From contig OY762913.1 of the NCBI GenBank assembly GCA_963666535.1, positions 1,922,001-1,986,000 of the forward strand: DNA of 64,000 nt, read 5' to 3'. Source of the stretch: G963666535 sp963666535. Its GTDB lineage: Bacteria > Bacillota > Clostridia > Oscillospirales > Oscillospiraceae. Within the stretch, counting starts at the first letter, position 1. Every line of letters begins with the position of its first letter. Below are positions 28,420 to 37,245 of the stretch, in pieces. The position numbers were made by a program, and so were the translations under genes. The notes below the pieces were generated by a model, which was not told the DNA's origin, did not search any database, and was given only the letters and a program-made list of their open reading frames with translations.

Positions 28420-28608
28420 GCTTTTACTTTCCGCTCCTACTACCGCCTAAACGAAATACACTGCAATGAATAGCAGAAATGCACATAACAAAAACAGTTC
28501 GATTTTAAGCCGCATTTTTAAAAACATCAAAACCAAACCCCAATTTTCAGGTCGTTATGGTACCTTCATGATTCACTGTGTCCACATTTCTGCGTATGGC
28601 TGCCCTTT
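28420..28608. other. Intergenic stretch, no gene seen
   Basis: AT-rich sequence between the HIT gene end and the frameshifted gene start. No convincing frame, hairpin or repeat. Confidence 0.6.
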
Positions 28609-28947
28609 TCAGCCGGGAGGCCAAGTCATATCGCGTCCCGCCAAAACATGGAAGTGCAGATGAGGCACAGACTGCCCAGCCGCTTCTCCACAGTTAGACA
28701 CGACGCGGAAACTCTTGATTCCAAGCTGCTTTGTCACCTTGGCAATCACCTCGAAAGCGTGCGAGACAACCGCAGAATTCTCCGGCGTGATCGAACCGCA
28801 GGATTCGATGTGCGCCTTGGGGATCACCAAAAAGTGCGTGGGAGCTTGGGGGTCAATGTCGTAAAAAGCATACACCTTCTCGTCCTCGTACACCTTGTTC
28901 GATGGAATCTCCCCCGCCGCGATTTTGCAAAACAGGCAATCATTCAT
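28609..28947 (-). CDS. HIT-family nucleotide-binding protein (HINT type)
   Basis: A 112-residue purine-nucleotide phosphoramidase of the HINT branch. The zinc-like CLFC at residues 4-7 is followed by KIAAGEIPSNKVYED, and the catalytic triad motif HLHFHV is near the C-terminus (about residues 95-100) with the upstream FHFLVIPK-like strand seen as THFLVIPKAH. The start is the ATG at 28947, a single base after the alaS stop, giving MNDCLFCKI; the longer frame reaches into alaS. It is very probably transcribed with alaS. The physiological substrate of bacterial HINT proteins is not settled. Confidence 0.92.
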   Translation of the reverse strand: MNDCLFCKIAAGEIPSNKVYEDEKVYAFYDIDPQAPTHFLVIPKAHIESCGSITPENSAVVSHAFEVIAKVTKQLGIKSFRVVSNCGEAAGQSVPHLHFHVLAGRDMTWPPG

Positions 28948-28948
28948 A

Positions 28949-31591
28949 TCAGCCGCCCACCTTTTCTGCCACAAGATCATCCACGGCTGCCAGCGCATCA
29001 TCCAGCTTCAGCACATCCTTGCCGCCGCCCATGGCAGAATCGGGTTTCCCGCCGCCGGAACCGCCGCAGATACCGGTCACCTTCTTGATGACGTCGCCAG
29101 CCTTCATTCCCTTCGCGATGGCTTCCTTTCCGCATACGCACAGGAAGGTGATCTTATCGTCCTTCACCGCAGACAGTACCGCTACCATGGACTCTTCCTT
29201 ATCCCGGAGAAAGTCGCCCATCTTCCGCAGGGCATCTGCGTCGGCATCCCCCACCATGGTGGTAAGGACCTTTAACCCGCAAACTGTCTTAGCGGACATG
29301 AGGAAGCCCTGCGCATGATCCAGCAATTCTCTTGACTTGAATCTTTCCAGCGCATGACGGGTATCTCTCAGTTCAGCCAGTTGTGCCTCAGCCTTAGCCA
29401 TCAGCTCACCGGGCTTTACTTTCATCAGTTCGGCTACCTGGAACAGCAGTTCCTGATTTTGATTGTTCTCCCGCAGAGAGACCTGTCCCACCGTCGCCTC
29501 AATACGGCGCACACCCGACGCCACGGAAAATTCCGCCTTGATATGGAAAGGTCCCGCCTTTGCCGTGTTATCCAAATGGGTACCGCCGCAAAGCTCCATG
29601 GAATAGTCTCCCATGGTCACCACGCGCACTGTGTCGCCATACTTCTCGCCGAACAGAGCCACCGCACCCAGTTTCTTTGCCTCGATAATGGGCATTTCGT
29701 CGGTGTGGATGGGATAGCCCTCCAAGATGGCATTATTCACCAGCTGGTCAATCTGCGTCAGCTCCTCCGGCGTAATCGCGGAGAAGTGGGTAAAGTCAAA
29801 GCGCAGACGGTCTGGCTCCACCAGCGAGCCGGCCTGATGTGCATGGTCGCCCAGCACCTTGCGCAGGGTTGCATCCAGCAGATGGGTGGCGGAATGTGCG
29901 CGCATGATGGCGTGGCGGCGGGAACTATCAATGGACGCAAGTACCGTCTCGTCCACCTCCAATTTGCCTGTCTTCAGCTGGCCGTGATGGAGGTATTTTC
30001 CGCCCTTATCCTTCTGCACATCAGTGACTTCAAATACCGTTTCGCCCAAGGCAATTGTGCCGTGGTCGGCGCACTGGCCGCCCATTTCGGCGTAGAACGG
30101 GGTTTTATCGAGCACAAGAATACCCTTTTCCCCCGTGCGAATGGTGGAGCAAAGCTCACCCTCAGCCACAAGAGCAAGGATCTTAGCGGTGTCCTCATAG
30201 CTGCCGTAGCCAGTAAACTGGGTGGGTGTGTTGTCCAATCCCAGGTCAATGCCCGCCCATGCGAGATCTCCCAACGCTGCCCTGGCCTCCCGGGCGCGGA
30301 CGCGCTGCTCCTCCATCAGGGTCTTGAAGGCGTTTGTGTCAACGCTCATCCCCTCTTCCTCCACCATTTCAATGGTCAGGTCAATGGGGAAGCCGTAGGT
30401 GTCATACAGCTTAAAAGCATCGGCGCCGGAAAACACTGTCTCGCCCTTCTTCTTGTGCTCGTCCATCAGGTCGCTGTAGATCTTCATTCCGCCATCAATC
30501 GTTCTGGCAAAGTTCTCTTCCTCCACCTTGATGACTCGGGTGATATAGTCCTGCTTTTCCACCAGATCGGGATAGGCGCTTTTGTTTTCTCGGATCACCG
30601 TGGCGCAAACCTCGTACAAAAATGGCTCGTTCACACCCAGAAGTTTGCCATGGCGGGCCGCACGGCGGAGAAGGCGGCGAAGCACATAGCCGCGCCCCTC
30701 GTTGGAGGGCAGCACACCATCGCAGATCATCATCACGCCGGAGCGGATGTGGTCAGTAATCACGCGCAGGGACACATCGGTCTTATGGCTCTCACCATAG
30801 TGCGCATTGGTGATCTCAGACACCTTGTTGGTGATGTTCATAACGGTATCAACATCAAACAGGGAGTCAACATCCTGACAGACAACCGCTAGACGCTCCA
30901 GTCCCATACCGGTATCAATGTTCTTCTGCTTCAGTTCTGTATAATTGTTGTTGCCGTCGTTATCAAACTGCGAGAAAACGTTGTTCCATATCTCCATATA
31001 GCGATCACAATCACAGCCTACGGTACAGCTGGGCTCGCCGCATCCATACCGCTCGCCTCGATCATAGTAGATCTCAGAGCAGGGGCCGCACGGACCGGAA
31101 CCGTGTTCCCAGAAGTTGTCGGCTTTACCAAATCTGAAAATGCGCTCGGCGGGGATGTCGATTTCCTTGTTCCAGATCTCAAACGCCTCGTCGTCATCCT
31201 GATAGATCGATGGATACAGGCGGTTTGGATCAATGCCCACCCAATCAGGAGAGGTCAAAAATTCCCAGCTCCACGCGATGGCCTCGTGCTTGAAGTAGTC
31301 CCCGAACGAAAAGTTGCCCAGCATCTCAAAATAGGTGCCGTGGCGGGCGGTTTTCCCAATGTTCTCAATGTCGCCGGTTCGAATACACTTCTGACAAGTG
31401 CAGACGCGGCGGCGGGGTGGCTCCTGATCCCCGGTAAAAAATGGCTTCATGGGTGCCATGCCGGAGTTGATCAGCAGCAGGGACGCATCGTTTTGCGGAA
31501 CCAGAGAAAAGCTGGGCAGCCGAAGATGTCCCTTCGACTCAAAAAAAGCCAAAAACATCTCACGCAGTTCGTTAACACCGTATTTTTTCAT
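28949..31591 (-). CDS. alaS: Alanyl-tRNA synthetase
   Basis: Charges tRNA-Ala and edits mischarged serine or glycine. The 880-residue protein has the class II catalytic N-terminus (MKKYGVNELREMFLAFFESK, GTYFEMLGNFSFGDYFK), the tRNA-recognition helices, the editing site HSATHLLDATLRK and CGGTHLDNT, and a C-terminal DHHA1-type domain ending GGSGGGKPDSAMGGGKD. An additional cysteine cluster, CTVGCDCDRYME, sits near residue 190 in the catalytic half. Full length. Expression is controlled by the T-box leader at 31632-31855, and the HIT gene follows directly. Confidence 0.97.
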   Translation of the reverse strand: MKKYGVNELREMFLAFFESKGHLRLPSFSLVPQNDASLLLINSGMAPMKPFFTGDQEPPRRRVCTCQKCIRTGDIENIGKTARHGTYFEMLGNFSFGDYFKHEAIAWSWEFLTSPDWVGIDPNRLYPSIYQDDDEAFEIWNKEIDIPAERIFRFGKADNFWEHGSGPCGPCSEIYYDRGERYGCGEPSCTVGCDCDRYMEIWNNVFSQFDNDGNNNYTELKQKNIDTGMGLERLAVVCQDVDSLFDVDTVMNITNKVSEITNAHYGESHKTDVSLRVITDHIRSGVMMICDGVLPSNEGRGYVLRRLLRRAARHGKLLGVNEPFLYEVCATVIRENKSAYPDLVEKQDYITRVIKVEEENFARTIDGGMKIYSDLMDEHKKKGETVFSGADAFKLYDTYGFPIDLTIEMVEEEGMSVDTNAFKTLMEEQRVRAREARAALGDLAWAGIDLGLDNTPTQFTGYGSYEDTAKILALVAEGELCSTIRTGEKGILVLDKTPFYAEMGGQCADHGTIALGETVFEVTDVQKDKGGKYLHHGQLKTGKLEVDETVLASIDSSRRHAIMRAHSATHLLDATLRKVLGDHAHQAGSLVEPDRLRFDFTHFSAITPEELTQIDQLVNNAILEGYPIHTDEMPIIEAKKLGAVALFGEKYGDTVRVVTMGDYSMELCGGTHLDNTAKAGPFHIKAEFSVASGVRRIEATVGQVSLRENNQNQELLFQVAELMKVKPGELMAKAEAQLAELRDTRHALERFKSRELLDHAQGFLMSAKTVCGLKVLTTMVGDADADALRKMGDFLRDKEESMVAVLSAVKDDKITFLCVCGKEAIAKGMKAGDVIKKVTGICGGSGGGKPDSAMGGGKDVLKLDDALAAVDDLVAEKVGG

Positions 31592-31631
31592 TGGGTTACC
31601 TCCAAATTTTGATACTAATTCTGGATGCCGG

Positions 31632-31855
31632 AAAAAGAAAACTTCGCCCCTAACATTGTTAGGGGCGAAGTTGCATACTCCACGGTACCACCCTAATTTG
31701 CCCCTTGGGGCATCTCAGATCTCCGTAACGAGAAGACCACGTTCCAATCTCTTGGACAGCTCAGAAGTGGCACAAACACCCGTTTTGCAGAGGGCTTCCA
31801 CTGTCCCCTCCTCGCTCGTTGCGGCGTGGTGTTCTTGGCTTCGTCATAGCATTTA
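31632..31855 (-). promoter_or_regulatory. T-box riboswitch upstream of alaS
   Basis: Reading the minus strand, the leader ends in the T-box core AGGGTGGTACCGTGGAGT (about 31677-31694), followed by an intrinsic terminator with a stem of AACTTCGCCCCTAAC and its complement (31640-31672) and a T-run. This is the classic transcription-attenuation design: uncharged tRNA pairs with the T-box and favours the antiterminator. The gene downstream says tRNA-Ala; I did not place the specifier codon. Confidence 0.94.
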
Positions 31856-31866
31856 AATTTTACCGT

Positions 31867-31897
31867 ATTATATTATCATATTTTGGGGGCTTGTCAA
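31867..31897 (-). promoter_or_regulatory. Promoter for the T-box/alaS transcript
   Basis: On the minus strand TTGACA (complement of 31892-31897) and TATAAT (complement of 31867-31872) with a 19-bp spacer, just ahead of the T-box leader. Confidence 0.6.
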
Positions 31898-31906
31898 GCC
31901 ACTTTG

Positions 31907-32467
31907 TCAGTCGCGCAGGAAGCTGCGCTGGCTGATTGTCCATGCAAGATCGGTCACGACGCTCTCCTCCACATCGCTGCTGGCATACAGACTGTAGTAG
32001 GTATCCTGAAAGTTCCATGTCGCCAGCTTATTCCCACTGCTCAAAACGGTTTGCACCGTCACCTCAATTGACACGGACTCCCCGTCAATACAAAGCGCTT
32101 TCGCCCCGTCGGCAAACTCCTCGTAAACGCCGGAAATGTCCCCATCTTCCTTGGCAGCACGCAGCGTGTAGTCCACTCCGTCCATAGTAAACAGGATCTG
32201 GCACAAATGGTCATCAATGATGTCATAGGTGGCATCCTCCGCATCCAGCGGAGCGTTTAGTCCAATACCCAGCTCACGCAGAAATGCATCGCCGTTTTCC
32301 ACTGATTTCATGGGGCTCACCACTTGTGCCGTGTCTTCTGACTCAACTGTGGATGTCGGTGTCGGCTGCGTTGTTTCTGCAGGTGCCTCTCCACCGCAGC
32401 CTGCCATCAGCAGAAGCAGGCTGAGGGCACCAGCAAGCGCAATCGTCTGTTTTCTTTTTGTTTTCAC
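31907..32467 (-). CDS. Lipoprotein of unknown function
   Basis: A 186-residue exported protein. It has a basic N-terminus, a hydrophobic stretch and the lipobox LLMAGC, so cysteine ~22 is probably lipidated. A threonine/proline/serine-rich linker follows, then a globular domain with one DGVDYTLRA strand and a QDTYYSLYASSD segment. I favour the GTG at 32467 because AAGGAG is eight bases upstream; an ATG at 32473 is too close to that site. It resembles many short clostridial lipoproteins without a named family. It ends next to the alaS promoter and has no obvious partner. Confidence 0.78.
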   Translation of the reverse strand: MKTKRKQTIALAGALSLLLLMAGCGGEAPAETTQPTPTSTVESEDTAQVVSPMKSVENGDAFLRELGIGLNAPLDAEDATYDIIDDHLCQILFTMDGVDYTLRAAKEDGDISGVYEEFADGAKALCIDGESVSIEVTVQTVLSSGNKLATWNFQDTYYSLYASSDVEESVVTDLAWTISQRSFLRD

Positions 32468-32594
32468 GAACATCACTCCTTAGTTCGCTTCGACGCTGAC
32501 GCGTGGAAAAAGTTCCCTGGCATGAAAAAAGTCGAAGGATTGCATCTTGCATTCTACCCAAATTCATGCTAAACTGTGAAAGTCGATTTGAATT

Positions 32595-32668
32595 GCAGGT
32601 GTAGTTCAATGGCAGAATGTCAGCTTCCCAAGCTGAACACGCGGGTCCGATTCCCGTCACCTGCTCCA
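32595..32668 (+). tRNA. tRNA-Gly(CCC)
   Basis: A 74-nt cloverleaf with acceptor GCAGGTG paired to CACCTGC, T discriminator, encoded CCA, and anticodon loop TTCCCAA (anticodon CCC). Single gene, followed by a terminator. Sequence downstream of it is partly duplicated at 37246. Confidence 0.92.
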
Positions 32669-32680
32669 AAAACCAGAACC

Positions 32681-32723
32681 CCGCAAAGCATTGATTTTAC
32701 AGTGCTTTGCGGGATTTCTTTTT
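32681..32723 (+). terminator. Rho-independent terminator after tRNA-Gly
   Basis: Stem CCGCAAAGCA / TGCTTTGCGG then ATTTCTTTTT. Confidence 0.8.
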
Positions 32724-32915
32724 GCGAAATTTTGTGATTTTCGCCAATGTCATACTTGCATTTTGTAGTAGGTTTTAGTAGTTAATTAACTAAAAAATAA
32801 CTAAAAAATATGAGCATTTACTTTACCAGGCCGCCACACGCAAAGCCCCCGCAGACTGGTGAGGTCTACGGTGCATACCCGCCCACCATCTGCATATACT
32901 ACCACCAGCATTCGG
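32686..32915. repeat. Terminator-type repeat, copy 1 (with extended left arm, 3' part missing)
   Basis: Aligns by eye with 37246-37480. Shared landmarks are GATTTtACAGTGCTTT, TTGCATTTTGT.GTAG.TTTTAGTAG, ACTAAAAAATA, CGCAAAGC.CCCGCAGACTG and CACCATCTGCATATACTA. After that point this copy breaks off and lacks the hairpin that ends the other copies. Non-coding. Confidence 0.7.
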
Positions 32916-33043
32916 CCCTGCTTCTTCATTCTGTGTAAATGTAAAAGCCTCTATAGTTTTTCAATTTGCTCCCTCCATATTCTTTTAGCAAAATCATTAT
33001 CATATTATGGGAAGTTCATGTAAAAAGGTTACAAGCTTATGAC

Positions 33044-34678
33044 CTAGTGATTAACCTCTGTCAAATAAAAATCTCTCAACTCATCGGGCCGCAATGGCTT
33101 GCTCAGATAATATCCTTGGATATAATCACAGCCCATATCTTTCAAAACATCTAATTGTTCCTTCCTTTCCACACCTTCTGCAATCACTTTCCGCCCTAGT
33201 TGGTGTGCACTGTCTATTGTATATTTGATAACCAGCTTATAAGTATTATCCATGATATTATCAATAAATGTTTTATCAATTTTAATATAGTCCATAGGAA
33301 ACTGAACAAAATTAATCATGGAATTGTATCCGGTTCCAAAATCATCCAGCGCAATTTTTATGCCTTGTTTCCGGAGATTATTAAAATATAGCATTGTGAT
33401 TTCATTGTTTTTCAGGATACCTCTTTCAGTAATTTCAACTTCTAAGAGTGATAAATCAAGATCCTTATTTTCAGTAATTTCAGTGAACAAGTCTATTACA
33501 GATTGGTTATTTAAATCCTTTGGTGAAATGTTAAGCGCTATTTTTACCGGCATGCCAGCATTTTTCCATTTTTCTTTTTGATCAATCACATTTTTTATTA
33601 CCCACTTTGTTAGTTCACCTATAAACCCTATTTCCTCTGCTAATTCTATAAATTCACCGGGACTAATTTCCCCTCTTGTACGATTGTTCCATCTCAGAAG
33701 TGCTTCAACACTTTTTGTGCTGGCACCGTCCAGACTTTCTTTTGGTTGATATACCAGATAAATTTCTTCATTCTCAATAGCATTTAAGAGATGAGGTATC
33801 AATTCGGCTCGGCGTTTGCTTTGCTGTTCCATTGTGTCGTCAAAAACATAAAGTCCGATCGCTTCTGTTGGTTGCCCCAATGCCATACTCAATTTGCGAA
33901 CCAGATCCTGGGAGTTTTCAGCACTCTGAGGAAATTTCACGATACCTCCTTTGATAAGAAGCCCAATGTGTAACTGATCTATCACAATAGATTCCTCTGC
34001 AATTTTTAGAAATTGCTCTCCGATTGCCTGAGCATTTTCGATGCCACCGCCAGGAAATATAACAACAAATTCATTGGAATGTATTGAATAAACAGCACCG
34101 TTAACCAACCGGGATAATACTTTTGACGCCTCTTTTATTGACCTGCTCCCCATTTCATAGCTGATATTTTGGCGGATGCTATTTATATTTTCTATTCTGA
34201 ACCCGATTAATGAAAATTCTTTCTTATTATCCAATATAAGTTCATCCAGATCTAACATCAATTTATTCATGTTAGGAAGCCCTGTAAGAAAATTTGTATA
34301 TGATCTTTCAATTTCTTTGTTTTTGTAGTCTTCCATCCGTTTGAATAGCAAAGAACATATTATTCCAATTGTAACGAACATCGTCAACCTGAATATCCAA
34401 CCGGCAGGCTGCTGCGCTAATTCCAATAATGCGTTTTCTGGCATAGCTGGTCCCAATGCGAACCCACCTAATAAAGCCGCCCCCACTGCACCTATCGTTC
34501 CGAAATAGTAAGCCGCCAGAATAATGGGGATATACATTATATGAGGAAATGCAGTATCCGTCCCGCCTGTTAAATAGACGAATACTGTTATTGCAAAAAT
34601 TAATATGATAACAATGAAAGCCTTGATGAAATCCCAATTCTTTGAATTGGAATTATGGTCTAATAGGTTTTTTTGCAT
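33044..34678 (-). CDS. Membrane-bound EAL-domain protein with degenerate GGDEF
   Basis: A 544-residue c-di-GMP-related protein. Four to five membrane helices fill residues ~15-125. A GGDEF-like domain follows (NFLTGLPNMNKLMLDLDEL), but its active-site loop reads HSNEF instead of GGDEF, so cyclase activity is unlikely. The EAL domain (residues ~300-540) keeps VEALLRW, the EITERG segment, DDFGTGYNS, KIDKTF and AEGVE, so phosphodiesterase activity against c-di-GMP is plausible. The start is the ATG at 34678 after AAGGAG; the frame upstream runs through a terminator. The gene is clearly richer in A+T than its neighbours, which suggests transfer. Own promoter at 34734-34761. Confidence 0.9.
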   Translation of the reverse strand: MQKNLLDHNSNSKNWDFIKAFIVIILIFAITVFVYLTGGTDTAFPHIMYIPIILAAYYFGTIGAVGAALLGGFALGPAMPENALLELAQQPAGWIFRLTMFVTIGIICSLLFKRMEDYKNKEIERSYTNFLTGLPNMNKLMLDLDELILDNKKEFSLIGFRIENINSIRQNISYEMGSRSIKEASKVLSRLVNGAVYSIHSNEFVVIFPGGGIENAQAIGEQFLKIAEESIVIDQLHIGLLIKGGIVKFPQSAENSQDLVRKLSMALGQPTEAIGLYVFDDTMEQQSKRRAELIPHLLNAIENEEIYLVYQPKESLDGASTKSVEALLRWNNRTRGEISPGEFIELAEEIGFIGELTKWVIKNVIDQKEKWKNAGMPVKIALNISPKDLNNQSVIDLFTEITENKDLDLSLLEVEITERGILKNNEITMLYFNNLRKQGIKIALDDFGTGYNSMINFVQFPMDYIKIDKTFIDNIMDNTYKLVIKYTIDSAHQLGRKVIAEGVERKEQLDVLKDMGCDYIQGYYLSKPLRPDELRDFYLTEVNH

Positions 34679-34733
34679 TCTTATTTTCTCCTTAGTCCTT
34701 TTTTTGCTATTCTCAGAATCATAAATCTTCTTT

Positions 34734-34761
34734 ATTGTACACCATACTTTACATCTTTCAA
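34734..34761 (-). promoter_or_regulatory. Promoter for the EAL gene
   Basis: Minus strand TTGAAA (complement of 34756-34761), 16 bp, TACAAT (complement of 34734-34739), about 55 bp before the start codon. Confidence 0.7.
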
Positions 34762-34813
34762 CATAATTCCCTTCTCCCAGGTGTGGACTCACGATGACTA
34801 AAACACACGCGCC

Positions 34814-34859
34814 TAAAAAAATAAGAAACCGCAGGCCAGTGGACGGCCTGCGGTTTCTT
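34814..34859 (-). terminator. Strong intrinsic terminator upstream of the EAL gene
   Basis: Perfect 15-bp stem AAGAAACCGCAGGCC / GGCCTGCGGTTTCTT, followed on the minus strand by TATTTTTTT. It precedes the EAL promoter, so it insulates that gene from transcription coming from the IS side; or it ends a short untranslated RNA starting nearer 35050, where an ACCCAGTG..CACTGGGT hairpin (35003-35037) is found. Confidence 0.8.
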
Positions 34860-35136
34860 GAAAAAGAGAGAGGGGGAGAGAAAATAGAAATAAGGTGGTG
34901 AGATATATGTAATAAGCTTTCGCTTGATGATAGAATCATACACCCGCCCCCACCCGGTTTGTTGAACAATCTATGAACCCCCGATAAAGAATATGTAAAT
35001 AAACCCAGTGACCTGCCGCTATGACAGGCCACTGGGTACTTCACATCCAATTATCTCTTGGACAACTGAATTCCTTTTAATTTCAATGTAAAATTAGCGT
35101 TTTGTGACTTATATGTGACTTGTAATGCCTCATTAC

Positions 35137-35291
35137 ATCCGTGCATACCCCGCCCACCATCTGCATATACTACCACTGGCAGCAACGAACCGTATTAATT
35201 TACGGTTTTAGTTCTGCCAAAAGACGCTCCTTTTATATGGGAGCGTCTTTTTATGCGACCCCCCGCAGACTGTTAATGTCTGCGGGGGGTA
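35137..35291. repeat. Terminator-type repeat, copy 2
   Basis: Shared block GTGCATAC..CCCACCATCTGCATATACTACCA..GGCAGCAACGAA, then TTTACGGTTTTAGTTCTGCC and the hairpin GACGCTCC TTTTATAT GGGAGCGTC with a T-run (35219-35252), then a second perfect hairpin CCCCCCGCAGAC..GTCTGCGGGGGG (35262-35291). It ends against the RelA/SpoT remnant. Confidence 0.75.
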
Positions 35292-35293
35292 GT

Positions 35294-35733
35294 TTATTTT
35301 AAATAGTTTTTTAACTTCTCAACAAATTCACCAATATCAGCAAAGTAATTAGGATATGCCGATCTTAGTGCAGCAAATGAAGACACAGATACCATAACAG
35401 CATCTATCTGCGTTTCTGCTCGAGTGCTTTCAATTTTCGCATATACATTTTCAGCCTCGATATTATCATTCCTGTGAAAAGATTTCAGTTTTAATAGATG
35501 GGTATTATAATTAAGGATTAGAATGTAATACCCGTCAACCAAGTCGTTCTTTCCTTCTAGGTAATTTGCAGCAACCTTTATTCCACTTAGTTTGTCAATA
35601 ATATTCGTCTTAGCTTGTATGTCTTGGAGTTCTAAAATAATTGCTTCGCTATTATCTGGTGTTTCAGGAACCAAAGGCATTCCCTCTTCGAGTGCGAATA
35701 ACGAAGACACAAGAGCAAAAAATCGCTTTGTTG
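35294..35733 (-). pseudogene. C-terminal remnant of a RelA/SpoT-domain protein, cut by the IS
   Basis: The frame runs open from the IS edge: TKRFFALVSSLFALEEGMPL and onward, with no start of its own except a GTG at 35710 that has no ribosome site. It ends at 35294 in the segment MVSVSSFAALRSAYPNYFAD, followed by FVEKLKNYLK. This wording matches the C-terminal portion of clostridial RelA/SpoT-domain-containing proteins of about 300-350 residues; that is recalled family knowledge, not a search. The catalytic N-terminal part is absent and is not found on the other side of the IS, so it was deleted together with sequence to the right. Not functional as it stands. Confidence 0.72.
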
Positions 35734-37245
35734 GGCACGTCGGAAAATTTTGTGTAATTGTAAAATCCCTTGATCAAGAATTTTAGCTTGTATCTGTGGT
35801 TTGCTCTTGCAAATCAAGACTGTGGATTTTGCCTTCACTGCCCGTTTCCCCGGGAGCGGACACGGTATGCGCGCTTTGCGTGAATGCCGCGTCCGCCCAG
35901 GGGAACTCTATTTCAAGGTAAAATCAGACTGCGGCTCGCTCAGAAAACATCAGGTTGAGCTGGCTTAATACCATATCCCAGTTTCGACATCTGGACGTCC
36001 AGTGTTCGACAATTTTTTTAGATGCCAGATACAGCATCTTGCGCAGGGAGTCATCGCTGGTAAAGCTGGGTTTATTTTTGGTGATTTGCCGAAACTGGCG
36101 GTTAAGACCCTCAATGATGTTTGTCGTGTATATGATGCGCCGGATTTCGGCGGGGTATGCGAAAAAGGTGCTCAGAATGTCCCAGTTTTCTTCCCAGCTC
36201 TTGACGCAGGAGGGATACTGTTTACCCCACTTTTCACGGAATGCCATCAAATGCTCCAACGCTTCGTCTTCCGTGACGGCTTTATAGACCAGTTTCAAAT
36301 CAGCCATGAGCGCCTTGATATCCTTGTAGCTCACATAGCGGGTGGAGCTGCGGATCTGATGGATGATGCAGCGTTGGATTTGCGCTTGGGGGTAAACGGC
36401 ATTGATGGCCTCGCAGAAGCCCTTCAGCCCGTCCACACAGAACAGATAAACATCCAAAACACCCCTGCTTTTGAGGTCATTCAACACAGAAAGCCAAAAC
36501 TTGCTGCTCTCATGTTCCCCGATCCAAACGCCAAGAATGTCCTTTCTGCCATCCATGGTGATGCCAAGTACCACATAGGAAGCCTTGGTGACATACTGGT
36601 GATTTTCCTTGACCTTGTAATGAATAGCGTCCAAAAATACAAATGGATAGACGGGTTCCAACGGTCTGTTCTGCCATGCCGAAACCTCCGGCATGATTTT
36701 CTCGCTGATCTTACTCACTAGCTCTGGGGAGATTTCCACATCATAAAGGCTCTTAATCTGCTCCGCTATATCCCGCTGACTCATGCCACAGGCATACAGG
36801 GAAAGAATCTTTTCTTCCATGCCGTCGGCGTTTCGGCTGTATCTTTCGATGATTTGAGGCTCATATTTTCCGTTGCGATCCCGGGGCACCTTGATCTCCA
36901 CCTCGCCCAATTGCGTCTTGACTGTCTTTTGCGAATACCCATTTCGGTAATTCTTAGCTTCCGGTTCGACAGCGGTTTGCGACGCTCTTTCGCTTTTTTC
37001 GTAGCCCAGCTCCGAGTCCAGCTCGCTTTCCATGACCTGCTGAAGTACGTCACGAAACATTTCCTTCATGGCCCCCATAATCTCCATGGTACTGCTAAAC
37101 TTTTGGCTGTTCACGTATTCTCGCATCAGTTCTGCCGGTGCTTCCTTCATAAAAAACATCCTTTCAGTGTTGAATTGTTATTGCTCCAATTCTTGACCAA
37201 AAGGATGTCTCTCATTCACTTTTACACAAAATTTTTCGGGGTCTC
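35734..37245 (-). mobile_element. IS256-family insertion sequence, copy A (no matching target duplication)
   Basis: A 1,512-bp element with imperfect inverted ends: GGCACGTCGGAAAATTTTGT on the left and, complementary, GAGACCCCGAAAAATTTTGT on the right. It carries one Mutator-type transposase gene. It differs from copy B (59203-60715) at only about three positions. The 8 bp on its two sides (CTTTGTTG and TCATTGAT) do not match, so this copy no longer has a target duplication. Confidence 0.93.
35924..37159 (-). CDS. IS256-family (Mutator type) transposase, copy A
   Basis: A 411-residue DDE transposase. The N-terminal DNA-binding part has ELDSELGYEKSERAS and VKTQLGEVEIKVPRDRNG. The RNase H-like catalytic core has the first aspartate in FLDAIHYKVKE, the second in CVDGLKGFCEAI followed by the C/H pair QRCIIHQIRSS, and the glutamate about 100 residues later near KWGKQYPSCVKSWEENWD. 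Length and motifs are complete, so it may be active. AAGGATG precedes the start only weakly. It differs from copy B at one residue (R in place of G in the segment TSDDSLRKM). Confidence 0.96.
   Translation of the reverse strand: MFFMKEAPAELMREYVNSQKFSSTMEIMGAMKEMFRDVLQQVMESELDSELGYEKSERASQTAVEPEAKNYRNGYSQKTVKTQLGEVEIKVPRDRNGKYEPQIIERYSRNADGMEEKILSLYACGMSQRDIAEQIKSLYDVEISPELVSKISEKIMPEVSAWQNRPLEPVYPFVFLDAIHYKVKENHQYVTKASYVVLGITMDGRKDILGVWIGEHESSKFWLSVLNDLKSRGVLDVYLFCVDGLKGFCEAINAVYPQAQIQRCIIHQIRSSTRYVSYKDIKALMADLKLVYKAVTEDEALEHLMAFREKWGKQYPSCVKSWEENWDILSTFFAYPAEIRRIIYTTNIIEGLNRQFRQITKNKPSFTSDDSLRKMLYLASKKIVEHWTSRCRNWDMVLSQLNLMFSERAAV

Noticed and set aside
29354..30892. Long plus-strand frame of 512 codons opposite alaS
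   Set aside because: Antisense shadow of alaS, no ribosome site, no recognisable motif.
34679..35050. Long N-terminal extension of the EAL protein frame
   Set aside because: It reads through a perfect terminator hairpin and the gene's own promoter; the ribosome site is at 34678.
36002..36721. Plus-strand 239-codon frame inside the transposase (repeated at 59472-60191)
   Set aside because: It is the antisense shadow of the transposase gene, without a ribosome site, and is present only because the IS is duplicated.
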